Source: Syntrophaceae bacterium UBA5764 (lineage in GTDB: Bacteria > Desulfobacterota > Syntrophia > Syntrophales > Smithellaceae). From it: a stretch of 13,582 nt of DNA. The stretch lies in contig DIEW01000025.1 in NCBI GenBank assembly GCA_002418825.1, forward strand, positions 43,366 to 56,947, given 5' to 3'. The notes under the pieces are model-generated. The model was not told the origin of the DNA. It was given only the letters and a program-made list of their open reading frames with translations, and did no database searches. Position numbers and translations under genes: made by a program. Shown in pieces: positions 6,364 through 13,177 of this stretch (positions are counted from its first letter, which is position 1; the number at the start of each line of letters is the position of its first letter).

Positions 6364-7938
6364 ATGAACCACCCCGGATTAATCGAGGCAATGAGCAGAC
6401 CCGATTTTTATCCTCATAAACCTCGTTCTGTCGAACTCGTGCAGACACATATCTCTTATGTGTTCATCGCGGACGATATTGTCTATAAAGTCAAAAAGGC
6501 CGTCAATTTCGGCTTTTTGGATTTCACCACACTGGAAAAAAGAAAGTTTTACTGCGAGGAAGAGCTAAGATTAAACAGGCGTCTGGCGCCCAGCATTTAT
6601 CTCGATGTTGCCGAGCTTTCACAAAACGACGGCGCAAATTTCATTCATGGTCGGGGTAAAACCGTGGTCGATTACGCGGTAGTGATGAAAAAGCTGCCTA
6701 TGGACAAAATGCTCAAATCTCTGCTTAAAGCGGGAAAAGTAAAGGAAGATATTATGGAAGCGGTGGCGGCAAAAATCGCCCGCTTTCATACCGGCGCGCA
6801 AACCGGCGGCCACATCGATGAAATGGGAGGCCTGGAAACAATCCGCCATAACCATGAAGAAAATTTTGCCCAGACAAAAAAATACATCGATATAACCATA
6901 CCTTTCTATCAGCATGAATTTATCAGCGACTACGTAAAAACCTATTTGAACAAAAACAAAAGTCTTTTTGAAAAAAGAGTGAAAGAGCACAAAATCCGTG
7001 ATTGCCACGGCGATTTGCACCTGGAACACATCTGCATTGCCGATGATATCATAGTTTTCGACTGCATCGAATTCAACGAACGCTTCCGTTATTCCGACGT
7101 GGCGGCGGAAGTCGCCTTTTTCACAATGGACCTCGACTTCAACGGCTACGCTTCTTACGCGGATTCATTTGTGCGCTCCTATCTCAGATATTCCGGGGAC
7201 GGCGATTTGCCGAGGCTGCTCAATTTCTACCGCTGTTATTACGCTTACGTGCGCGGCAAAGTTATAAGTTTTCGTCTGGATCAAAAAGAAATAACGGAAA
7301 ATGAACGGCGGGAAGTCGCAAGAACAGCGACAAAGTATTTTGAGCTGTCCTATAATTATGCCGCGCGGCTGGAAAAACCGGTTTTAATCCTGACCGCGGG
7401 ACTGATGGGCGCGGGGAAAAGCTATCAGGCGCGCGCCCTGGCCAGGAATCTGGGCGCTCAGGTAATTCGCACCGACGCGGTGCGCAAGGAACTGACGAAT
7501 ATCAAACCGACGCAAAGCAAGCACGAAGATTTCGGCAAGGGAATCTATTCCGACGAAACCTCGCGTCTCACCTATGAAAAAATTTACCAACTAACGGAGC
7601 ACTACATAAAGCAAGGAAAACCCGTGATAATCGACGCCTCATTCAAAAAGCGCGCCGAGCGTCAAAGAGCCTACGCGCTGGCCAAATATCTGGGCGCGCC
7701 GTTCTATATAATAGAATGCACCTGCCCGGATAAAATTATCCGCAAGCGACTGGGAAAAAGAGCGAAAGAAGGCGATAATATTTCTGACGGACGCTGGGAA
7801 ATATTCCAAGAACAGAAAAACGACTTCGACGCCATTGGGGAATTTCCAGAGCGCCTTCACTTTAAAATAGATACTTCCACCAATCCGGAAAAAGACCGGC
7901 AAACAATTATCCGAAAACTTAATTTTGAACTGGATTGA
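6364..7938 (+). CDS. Bifunctional APH-like kinase / AAA_33 P-loop kinase fusion
   Basis: The ATG at 6364 (524 residues) is preferred over a TTG at 6334 because a purine-rich AGAGAAAG lies 10 bases before it. The N-terminal half is an aminoglycoside-phosphotransferase-like kinase. It has VYKVKK with the likely ATP-binding Lys near 42-45, CEEELRLNR, a Brenner-type catalytic loop HGDLHLEH (215-222) and a DCIEF metal-binding segment (233-237). The C-terminal half (from about 338) is a P-loop kinase domain with Walker A GLMGAGKS (346-353), RTDAVRKEL and a VIIDASF Walker B-like strand. This two-kinase architecture recurs in proteobacteria (COG2187 plus COG0645), but its substrate is unknown to me; calling it an aminoglycoside resistance enzyme would be unjustified. 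No signal peptide or membrane segment is present. It stands alone on its strand and is convergent with bamD, 33 bases away. Confidence 0.9.
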   Translation: MNHPGLIEAMSRPDFYPHKPRSVELVQTHISYVFIADDIVYKVKKAVNFGFLDFTTLEKRKFYCEEELRLNRRLAPSIYLDVAELSQNDGANFIHGRGKTVVDYAVVMKKLPMDKMLKSLLKAGKVKEDIMEAVAAKIARFHTGAQTGGHIDEMGGLETIRHNHEENFAQTKKYIDITIPFYQHEFISDYVKTYLNKNKSLFEKRVKEHKIRDCHGDLHLEHICIADDIIVFDCIEFNERFRYSDVAAEVAFFTMDLDFNGYASYADSFVRSYLRYSGDGDLPRLLNFYRCYYAYVRGKVISFRLDQKEITENERREVARTATKYFELSYNYAARLEKPVLILTAGLMGAGKSYQARALARNLGAQVIRTDAVRKELTNIKPTQSKHEDFGKGIYSDETSRLTYEKIYQLTEHYIKQGKPVIIDASFKKRAERQRAYALAKYLGAPFYIIECTCPDKIIRKRLGKRAKEGDNISDGRWEIFQEQKNDFDAIGEFPERLHFKIDTSTNPEKDRQTIIRKLNFELD

Positions 7939-7971
7939 TCCTGGGATTTACGTTACCGACTTGGCGGAAGA

Positions 7972-8745
7972 TCAGTTCCTCGCCGACCTTGTTTTTTCCT
8001 CTTTTTCCTTCTGCAGTTTGTGCTTCTTCTCCCGCTCCAATTTTTCCTCTTCGGCGATTCTTATCTTGGTTTCATTGATGAAATAGGCGACTTTATAATC
8101 CAGGCCTACATTCGCGTATTCTCGCTCTATCGTTTCAAAGCGCGCCAGAGCGGCCTGATATTTTTTCTGATGGAAATAAAACTGCCCTACGTAGAATTCA
8201 TGTTCCGCGAGTTTCTGCTTGCAATCCCTTAGTTTTTCTTCAGCCATAAGGGCAAATTTGCTTTCCGGATAACGCGCCAACAGCTTCTCAAATTCCCTCC
8301 TAGCCAGAACCGTCGATGTCTGATCACGGTCGATTGCCTCGATACGGTTGTAGTGACACATTCCAATCTGATAAAGGACGTAGGGAACATTTTCATTGGT
8401 GGGATGAAAAATAATAAAATCATTGTATTCGTTTTCCGCTTCCGCATATTTTTTCTGGCTGAAATAGGAATCGGCTATACCGATCCGGGCCATAATAGCC
8501 ATTTCATGAAGAGGATATTCCTCTTTAACCAGCGTAAAATACTCGCGCGCTTTTTTATAATTTCCCTTATTGAACTCGTATACGCCACCGGCGTAAAGCC
8601 CTTCAGGGGTATGCCTGACTCTTTCTTTGCCGCCGCCGAACAAATTTAAAAAAGATATCTGACAGCCGCTGAGACAAAATAAAAACACCAATACCGCGAC
8701 AATCGGCCTGATGCTTGGAGTTCCATGAAGTATTTTAAAGTGCAT
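7972..8745 (-). CDS. bamD: Outer membrane assembly lipoprotein BamD (YfiO)
   Basis: This 257-residue lipoprotein has a hydrophobic signal (about 13-24) ending in LSGC, which puts the lipidated Cys at residue 28. TPR-like helices follow: EGLYAGGVYEFNKGNYKKAREYF, IADSYFSQKKYAEAENEY, and later YVGQFYFHQKKYQAALARFETI. The block EAIDRDQTSTVLARREFEKLLARYPES followed by KLAEHEFYVGQFYF is typical of BamD and not of generic TPR proteins. BamD works with BamA on the periplasmic face of the outer membrane to insert beta-barrel proteins. The C-terminus (after 235) is a highly charged Lys/Glu tail. AAGG stands 6 bases before the ATG. It follows the thioredoxin gene after 22 bases on the same strand, so the two are probably co-transcribed. 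Confidence 0.9.
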   Translation of the reverse strand: MHFKILHGTPSIRPIVAVLVFLFCLSGCQISFLNLFGGGKERVRHTPEGLYAGGVYEFNKGNYKKAREYFTLVKEEYPLHEMAIMARIGIADSYFSQKKYAEAENEYNDFIIFHPTNENVPYVLYQIGMCHYNRIEAIDRDQTSTVLARREFEKLLARYPESKFALMAEEKLRDCKQKLAEHEFYVGQFYFHQKKYQAALARFETIEREYANVGLDYKVAYFINETKIRIAEEEKLEREKKHKLQKEKEEKTRSARN

Positions 8746-8767
8746 GATCTACCTTACAAAAAGTTTT

Positions 8768-9097
8768 TTACGAACTTTTCTTGACCAGCGCTTCTATCTT
8801 TTCTTTGGGTACAAGGCCAACAATGGTATCGACAATTTTTCCTTCTTTAAAAAGAATCAGAGTGGGTATGCTGCGAACACTATAATTTACCGCTGTTTTC
8901 TGACTGTCATCCACGTTCATTTTCATTACTTTAACGCTGTCTTTCAGCTGAGCGGCTAATTCTTCAATAATCGGCCCGATTGCCTTGCATGGTCCGCACC
9001 AAGGCGCCCAGAAATCAACCAACACCGGTTTTTCACTTTTTAAAACTTCTTGTTCAAAGTTCTCGTCGGTGGCCGTACCTAAAAACTCATTACTCAA
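8768..9097 (-). CDS. trxA: Thioredoxin
   Basis: This 109-residue cytoplasmic dithiol protein reduces disulphides. It has the classical active site WCGPC at 33-37 in the FWAPWCGPCK context, followed by the SIPTLILF strand containing the cis-proline, and KIVDTIVG before the last helix. Its length matches E. coli TrxA. The start must be TTG at 9097: a stop codon TAA lies in frame directly upstream (9098-9100), the only in-frame ATGs come after the active site, and a strong AGGAGG (9108-9113) sits 10 bases before the TTG. It is the first gene of a pair with bamD and is divergent from the phosphorylase at 9245. The start codon may keep expression moderate despite the strong ribosome site; that is inference. 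Confidence 0.96.
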   Translation of the reverse strand: MSNEFLGTATDENFEQEVLKSEKPVLVDFWAPWCGPCKAIGPIIEELAAQLKDSVKVMKMNVDDSQKTAVNYSVRSIPTLILFKEGKIVDTIVGLVPKEKIEALVKKSS

Positions 9098-9107
9098 TTA
9101 ACCCCGT

Positions 9108-9113
9108 CCTCCT
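9108..9113 (-). promoter_or_regulatory. Shine-Dalgarno that fixes the TTG start of trxA
   Basis: AGGAGG on the minus strand is a consensus ribosome site 10 bases before the TTG at 9097. It supports the rare start codon, since no ATG or GTG in frame is available nearby. Confidence 0.8.
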
Positions 9114-9132
9114 AGGCTTTGCATTAGCGGAC

Positions 9133-9162
9133 TTTATGTCATAATACAATCCGAAAAGTCAA
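9133..9162 (-). promoter_or_regulatory. Candidate promoter for trxA-bamD
   Basis: On the minus strand TTGACT (9157-9162, 5 of 6 consensus bases) and CATAAA (9133-9138, 4 of 6) are 18 bases apart. Transcription would begin near 9126, leaving a leader of about 30 bases before the trxA start. Confidence 0.42.
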
Positions 9163-9192
9163 ATTTTTATTTAGCGCATGGATTACAATTCT

Positions 9193-9221
9193 TTGACGAG
9201 GCGATATTAATTTGCTATGAC
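9193..9221 (+). promoter_or_regulatory. Promoter for the MTAP-family phosphorylase gene
   Basis: TTGACG (9193-9198) and TATGAC (9216-9221) are spaced by exactly 17 bases. The -35 matches 5 of 6 consensus bases and the -10 matches 4 of 6. Initiation near 9228 would place the AAAGGAGG ribosome site (9231-9238) at the very start of the transcript, with a leader of about 17 bases. An alternative -10 (TTTAAT) overlaps just downstream. Confidence 0.5.
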
Positions 9222-9244
9222 TTTAATATTAAAGGAGGTTTTAC

Positions 9245-9952
9245 ATGAATCTTATCGGCATTATATCCACGACTCACGTTATGGCTAAAAGCGAGCTGTT
9301 GAAAAAAGCCAAACCCAAGAAGATTCAAACCGAATTCGGTCCGGCAACGATTTATCTGACCGAATCAACAGCCCTGATTTTACGCCACGGCAACGATCCG
9401 GATCACCATATTTTACCGCATATGATTAATTACCGTGCAAATTTAGGGGCACTGCAAAAAATAGGCGTCACTGAAATAGTGGGCGTCAATTCTTCCGGCT
9501 CTTTAAAAAAGGACCTGCCGCCGGGAGTAATTGTAATTCCCGACGATTTCATTGCTTTTACCGCCCCACCGACCGTTTTTCGGGACAGCGCGACCCATAT
9601 CACTCCCGATTTAAACGAAGAGGTACGCCGGAAATTGATTAAGGCGGCACAAAGCTGCTCCATACCGGTCAGGGAAAAAGCCACATACTGGCAAACACCG
9701 GGGCCGCGCCTGGAAACCAAAGCGGAAATCAAAATGATGTCTACCTTTGCCGATATTGTGGGCATGACCATGGCCAGCGAAGCTATAATCGCCCGGGAAC
9801 TGGGATTGCGCTACGCCAGCGCCTGTTCCGTGGACAATTTTTGCCATGGTATCCTGGATGAACCGTTGAGCATGGAAAAAATTCTGGCTGGCACACGCAA
9901 AAACGCCGCCCTGATACGCAAGCTACTGCAATACTTTATAAAAGAACCGTGA
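9245..9952 (+). CDS. MTAP/PNP-family purine nucleoside phosphorylase-like protein
   Basis: This 235-residue cytoplasmic protein belongs to the trimeric purine nucleoside/5'-methylthioadenosine phosphorylase family, which splits nucleosides with phosphate to give the free base and (methylthio)ribose 1-phosphate. Visible family motifs are LILRHG (45-49), HMINYRANLGAL (59-70) followed by KIGVTEIV, GPRLETKAEI (153-162), VGMTMASEA (172-180) and CSVDNFCHGI (194-203). The start ATG is supported by AAGGAGG 6 bases upstream. It is odd in two places. The N-terminal GGTG/GGSG phosphate loop usual after IGII is replaced by STTH (8-11), and the usual A-V/C-GSL segment reads SSGSL (83-87). Base specificity (adenine versus hypoxanthine or guanine types) cannot be decided from this. 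It is a single-gene unit, divergent from trxA. Confidence 0.85.
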   Translation: MNLIGIISTTHVMAKSELLKKAKPKKIQTEFGPATIYLTESTALILRHGNDPDHHILPHMINYRANLGALQKIGVTEIVGVNSSGSLKKDLPPGVIVIPDDFIAFTAPPTVFRDSATHITPDLNEEVRRKLIKAAQSCSIPVREKATYWQTPGPRLETKAEIKMMSTFADIVGMTMASEAIIARELGLRYASACSVDNFCHGILDEPLSMEKILAGTRKNAALIRKLLQYFIKEP

Positions 9953-10096
9953 AAGACACCACCAAAACAATATTAATCAAATATTCATCCGCGTATTAAA
10001 CCGAGGCAACAAATACTAAATTCCATTTGTGGGGAAAACTTGCGCCGGCGAAAAGATTTTTTCGGTTCGCTGTCCATGGCCCAATACGCCGCGTCG

Positions 10097-11965
10097 TCAT
10101 TTTTGTTCCGCGGTGAAATCTATTTTCAGCTCATAGATACCCGCTTCCAGATGAACGGTCATGGGATAGCCGCATTTGGAAAACACCTGCATCATCGGTT
10201 TGTTGCGCAACAGCACATCCGCCGTAAATCCTGCAATTTTTTTCTCTTTGGCGATTTGAATCAAATAACTCAACAAAAAAGTTCCGATGCCCCGGTTCTG
10301 CCATTCCTGATGTGTTGTGAAGGCCACTTCCGCATAATTTGTGTTTGGATCATTAATATAACGCCCGATAGCCACGATTTTTTCCTGACCTTCAGGTTCC
10401 TCCTTGCCGATAACCGCGGCAATGGCCATTTTATCATAATAGTCAATGGCCGCCAGAGGCATAGCCACCTTATGGGAAAAAGATTTCAGGTTATGCAAAA
10501 AACGGGTGTAAACATCTTGCTCGGGCAGACCGTAAATCAAATTCTGAATAGCACGCTCATCGGTTGCCTTAACCGGACGGAAGAATATATTAGCGCCTTT
10601 TTTGTCAGCCCAAAAAGTTTCATATTCTTTCGGGTACAAAACCGCCGGCAGCTTCTGATCACGGTAAATGTAACCCTGCTTTTTTGCCGCTTCCAGAAGT
10701 TCGTCGCGGAAATCGGGATGGGCAATATTAATCAGCATCATGGCCCGATCTCTTATAGATTTCCCGTGCACGTAAGCAATTCCGTATTCCGTCACCACAT
10801 AATGAATATCTCCGCGCGTTACGACCACGCCGCTGCCCGGTGAAAGATAAGGAACAATTCTGGAAATTTTTCCGTCTTCCGTCGTGGACGGAAGCACCAT
10901 GATGGATTTCCCCCGCCGCGACATTGCCGAACCGCGCACAAAATCCACCTGCCCGCCGATACCGCTGTAAAATTCAAACCCCAGAGAATCGGAGCACACC
11001 TGTCCCGTTAAATCAACCGTGAGCGCGGAATTTATGGACACCATGCGGTCATTTTTGGCAATCACATACGGATCATTGACGTAGTGACACGGACGAAATT
11101 CGAAGAGCGGATTATTGTTAACATAATCATAGAGGCGTTTGGTGCCCATGCAGAAACTGCTGACAATTTTTCCCTGATGCAGCGATTTTTTTCGGCAGGT
11201 GATAACCCCCTTCTCTATCAAATCGATGATGCCGTCAGTAAAAGTCTCCGTGTGAATACCCAAATCTCTTTTATTGGCCAAATAGGGAAAAACAGAATTG
11301 GGAATTCTCCCCACGCCTGTCTGAAGGGTGGATTCATTATCAATCAAATCGGCAATCAGCTGTCCTATCGCCCGGGCAATATGGCTGGGAGCCTTCAGCA
11401 CCAACTCCAGAAGCGGCGCGTCATTTTCCACGAAAGCGGAAATCTCACTCACGTGAATAAAGCTGTCTCCCAATGTTCTGGGCATGTTCGGATTTACTTC
11501 CGCCACCACATACGGCGCCGTTTCCGCAGCCGTCTTGGTGATATCCACGGAAATACCGAGGCTAACATAACCGTTGGGGTCAGGGGGGGATACGGTAATC
11601 AAAGCCACATCGATGGGGAAAGAACCTCTTTGCATTAAAAGACCAACCTCGGACAAAAAAATGGGGGTATAGTCGGCCTGGCCGGCCTTGATTGCGGCAC
11701 GAGCGTTTGCACCGATAAAAAGCGCGTTGTGACGAAAATGCTCGGTATATACCTCCTTTGTATAATCAGTAAGGCCGAGGTCAAGAAAGTGAATTATTTC
11801 CACATCAGCAAATTTCTTCGCCATATCAAGGAGCGTTTGAACCAGCAGCTGCGGTTCACCGCACGCGGAAGCAATGAACACACGCGCTCCAGGTCGGATT
11901 CTCGACAACGCACTTTCCGCGTCGGTTAGTTTTTCTCTGTACACCTTCTGCCAGTTAAGTGTCAT
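10097..11965 (-). CDS. Acetyl-CoA hydrolase/CoA-transferase fused to GNAT acetyltransferase domain
   Basis: The 622-residue protein has two parts. Residues 1 to about 450 are a class I CoA-transferase of the acetyl-CoA hydrolase/4-hydroxybutyrate CoA-transferase type. It has an LGIHTE motif whose Glu at 240 aligns in position with the catalytic Glu (238) of clostridial 4-hydroxybutyrate CoA-transferase, a SINSALTVDLTGQV strand (310-323), and the Gly-rich GIGGQVDFVRG (335-345). Residues 461-615 are a GNAT domain with a QNRGIG acetyl-CoA site (556-561) and a YAEVAF strand. The first part would move CoA between acetate and another acid through a glutamyl-CoA ester. The second could acetylate proteins or small molecules using acetyl-CoA, but its target is unknown. 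The start has only AAGG two bases upstream, so the true start could differ slightly. It lies 171 bases downstream of the duplicated-domain gene on the same strand. Confidence 0.9.
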   Translation of the reverse strand: MTLNWQKVYREKLTDAESALSRIRPGARVFIASACGEPQLLVQTLLDMAKKFADVEIIHFLDLGLTDYTKEVYTEHFRHNALFIGANARAAIKAGQADYTPIFLSEVGLLMQRGSFPIDVALITVSPPDPNGYVSLGISVDITKTAAETAPYVVAEVNPNMPRTLGDSFIHVSEISAFVENDAPLLELVLKAPSHIARAIGQLIADLIDNESTLQTGVGRIPNSVFPYLANKRDLGIHTETFTDGIIDLIEKGVITCRKKSLHQGKIVSSFCMGTKRLYDYVNNNPLFEFRPCHYVNDPYVIAKNDRMVSINSALTVDLTGQVCSDSLGFEFYSGIGGQVDFVRGSAMSRRGKSIMVLPSTTEDGKISRIVPYLSPGSGVVVTRGDIHYVVTEYGIAYVHGKSIRDRAMMLINIAHPDFRDELLEAAKKQGYIYRDQKLPAVLYPKEYETFWADKKGANIFFRPVKATDERAIQNLIYGLPEQDVYTRFLHNLKSFSHKVAMPLAAIDYYDKMAIAAVIGKEEPEGQEKIVAIGRYINDPNTNYAEVAFTTHQEWQNRGIGTFLLSYLIQIAKEKKIAGFTADVLLRNKPMMQVFSKCGYPMTVHLEAGIYELKIDFTAEQK

Positions 11966-12086
11966 ATCCTTCTATATATAACTTCCAAGAAAGATTTTTT
12001 ACGGAAAAAACATCTCAACGCAATAAGAACAGCCAATCGTAAGCTAAACAAATTTTGAATTTCCAAAAAAACTAAAGGGGCATTAA

Positions 12087-12114
12087 CTTATATGTGCGGT
12101 AGCGTAAACATCAA
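12087..12114 (-). promoter_or_regulatory. Candidate promoter for the CoA-transferase/GNAT gene
   Basis: On the minus strand TTGATG (12109-12114) and TATAAG (12087-12092, 5 of 6 consensus bases) are 16 bases apart. They lie just after the stop of the preceding gene, so the fusion gene may have its own promoter with a leader of about 115 bases. Confidence 0.35.
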
Positions 12115-12136
12115 GATCAACGTGAATCTTCGCAAA

Positions 12137-12571
12137 TCAAAAGGCTCCCAGCTGGCATGGTTTGACTTTTATCTCCAATGCTTCGCAGGCGGCGCAAACC
12201 CTCATTCGGGGAATGCTTAATTCCGCGGCAATCTTCCAGGCGGACACGCAGGAAAGGTTCCCGTTTTGCAGTGACTGCTCTATCTTCGTTTTTAATTCCG
12301 TAGCGACTTCTTTTGCCGGCTGAACGATTTTTTTCTTATCGCCGTAACCAAAAAGCCCCAGCTGACATTCAATAATATTTATATTCAGTATATCGATGGC
12401 TTTGCCGACTTCCGCAATGGTCACTCTTTTTTCCCCGGCAATTCCCTCCGCTTTCTTACAGGCAATATTGTTATCTTTGGTCTGCGCGAGGATTGCTTCT
12501 TTTAAACTTTCATCCACACGGGAATCTTTAGGGTGTTTTTCATAGTATTTCCCTTTATCCAGATGTGTCAT
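12137..12571 (-). CDS. Unrecognised small protein made of two copies of a CQLG-ending unit
   Basis: I do not recognise this 144-residue protein by name. It is soluble, with no signal peptide or membrane segment, and is an internal duplication. Residues 20-74 and 90-144 align without a gap at an offset of 70. Identities include L23/L93, K24/K94, I27/I97, N35/N105, C38/C108, A41/A111, I44/I114, A45/A115, E47/E117, V55/V125, A58/A128, L62/L132, I64/I134, then C69/C139 in CQLG, and F74/F144. The predicted pattern of short helices (KIAAELSI then MRVCAACEALEI) resembles a helix-turn-helix fold, so DNA or partner binding is possible. Two conserved Cys per unit also suggest metal or redox sensing. 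Both ideas are inference. The ATG has GGAGG at 12579-12583, 7 bases upstream. It starts 18 bases after the tandem-ACT gene and surely shares its transcript. Confidence 0.82.
   Translation of the reverse strand: MTHLDKGKYYEKHPKDSRVDESLKEAILAQTKDNNIACKKAEGIAGEKRVTIAEVGKAIDILNINIIECQLGLFGYGDKKKIVQPAKEVATELKTKIEQSLQNGNLSCVSAWKIAAELSIPRMRVCAACEALEIKVKPCQLGAF
12140..12304 (-). repeat. Second copy of the duplicated CQLG unit (protein-level repeat)
   Basis: This codes residues 90-144 of the small protein. The copy carries C108, an extra C126 and C129, and ends exactly at the C-terminus in CQLGAF. It aligns gaplessly with the first copy at an offset of 70 residues. Confidence 0.75.
12350..12514 (-). 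repeat. First copy of the duplicated CQLG unit (protein-level repeat)
   Basis: This codes residues 20-74. It has C38 and C69, ends in CQLGLF and is followed by GYGDKKK, a short basic linker to the second copy. At DNA level the two copies look diverged, so the duplication is old. Confidence 0.75.
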
Positions 12572-12589
12572 TTTGCATCCTCCATGTTA

Positions 12590-13021
12590 TTACATTGCCG
12601 AAAGAGCCCTGGTATCCAGAGTTTTAAATCCGTTTTCTTCCAGAAGTTTTTCTGTTTTTTTCATCTGGTCGACATCTACGACAAACACCGCGCTTTTGGA
12701 ACTCTCCAGCACAAACCCATAGGCGTTATTAACATTTATCCTTTCTTTATGCAGTAATTGTGTGAGAGCATCCAATCCTCCGGGTTTATCCGGAATCAAA
12801 ACGGCCAATACTTCGCGCAAATGCACGGTCATGCCTGCTTTAGACAAAGCCACTTCAGCGCGCTGGGGGTCATCCACAATCAAATTGACCACGCCAAATG
12901 TATCCGCCGTGGCTATCGTTGTCGCCCGAATATTTATTTTTTCTTTATTCAAAACGCTGGTTACCGCCGCCAACTTTCCCGGCTTATTTTCCGCGAAAAT
13001 AGAGAGTTGATAAGCAATCAT
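12590..13021 (-). CDS. Tandem ACT-domain protein
   Basis: This 143-residue protein consists only of two ACT domains. The first spans about 1-66 (YQLSIFAENKPGKLAAVTSVL at its start, with the ligand-loop Gly at 15). The second spans about 69-140 (LAVLIPDKPGGLDALTQLL, Gly at 81-82). ACT pairs bind amino acids or related small molecules at the interface of dimers and serve as sensors; stand-alone tandem-ACT proteins (COG4747 type) are frequent next to aryl- or acyl-CoA ligases. No catalytic domain is attached, so it would act on a partner protein. The start is supported by GGGAG (13027-13031) 5 bases upstream. Downstream, 18 bases separate it from the duplicated CQLG protein. Upstream, 156 bases separate it from the acyl-CoA synthetase. 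The ligand is not predictable from sequence. Confidence 0.9.
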   Translation of the reverse strand: MIAYQLSIFAENKPGKLAAVTSVLNKEKINIRATTIATADTFGVVNLIVDDPQRAEVALSKAGMTVHLREVLAVLIPDKPGGLDALTQLLHKERINVNNAYGFVLESSKSAVFVVDVDQMKKTEKLLEENGFKTLDTRALSAM

Positions 13022-13106
13022 ATTTTCTCCCTTTCGTTTATGACTTGCGCAAAGCTATCAATAAATCCCGGCAAATCTCATGCAGGGTCAGAAATTACGT
13101 GCGTCT

Positions 13107-13135
13107 TTTGTACAATTCTGCGGCTGTTTTATCAA
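13107..13135 (-). promoter_or_regulatory. Candidate promoter for the ACT/CQLG gene pair
   Basis: On the minus strand TTGATA (13130-13135, 5 of 6 consensus bases) and TACAAA (13107-13112, 4 of 6) are spaced by 17 bases, within the 156-base gap between the synthetase and the ACT gene. The ACT/CQLG pair could thus be expressed apart from the synthetase. Confidence 0.38.
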
Positions 13136-13177
13136 GTCAAATCTAAGGGCGGCAAAGAAAAGACTTTTACCGATTTA

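Noticed and set aside
6364..7938. Aminoglycoside resistance gene, suggested by the APH-like domain
   Set aside because: The domain is the divergent COG2187-type fused to a P-loop kinase, with no resistance context; resistance activity cannot be supported.
10048..10070. Hairpin CGAAAA-gatt-TTTTCG nested in GCGAA/TTCGC between the phosphorylase and CoA-transferase genes, considered as a terminator
   Set aside because: The stems are short and A/T-rich, the two pairings compete, and neither strand has a T run after the stem.
10040..10843. Plus-strand open frame of 267 codons opposite the CoA-transferase/GNAT gene
   Set aside because: It is antisense to a gene with clear domains. Its translation is low-complexity in composition and has no family motif, so it is a shadow frame.
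12020..12036. Sigma-54-like -24/-12 element (TTGGC...TTGC) upstream of the CoA-transferase/GNAT gene on the minus strand
   Set aside because: There are 11 bases between the GG and the GC, whereas functional sigma-54 promoters almost always need 10. The match elsewhere is partial.
12092..12220. Small plus-strand open frame of 42 codons beginning MCGSVNIK, preceded by AAAGGGG
   Set aside because: Most of it is antisense to the 3' end of the CQLG-protein gene, the ribosome spacing is long (11 bases), and the peptide has no recognisable feature.
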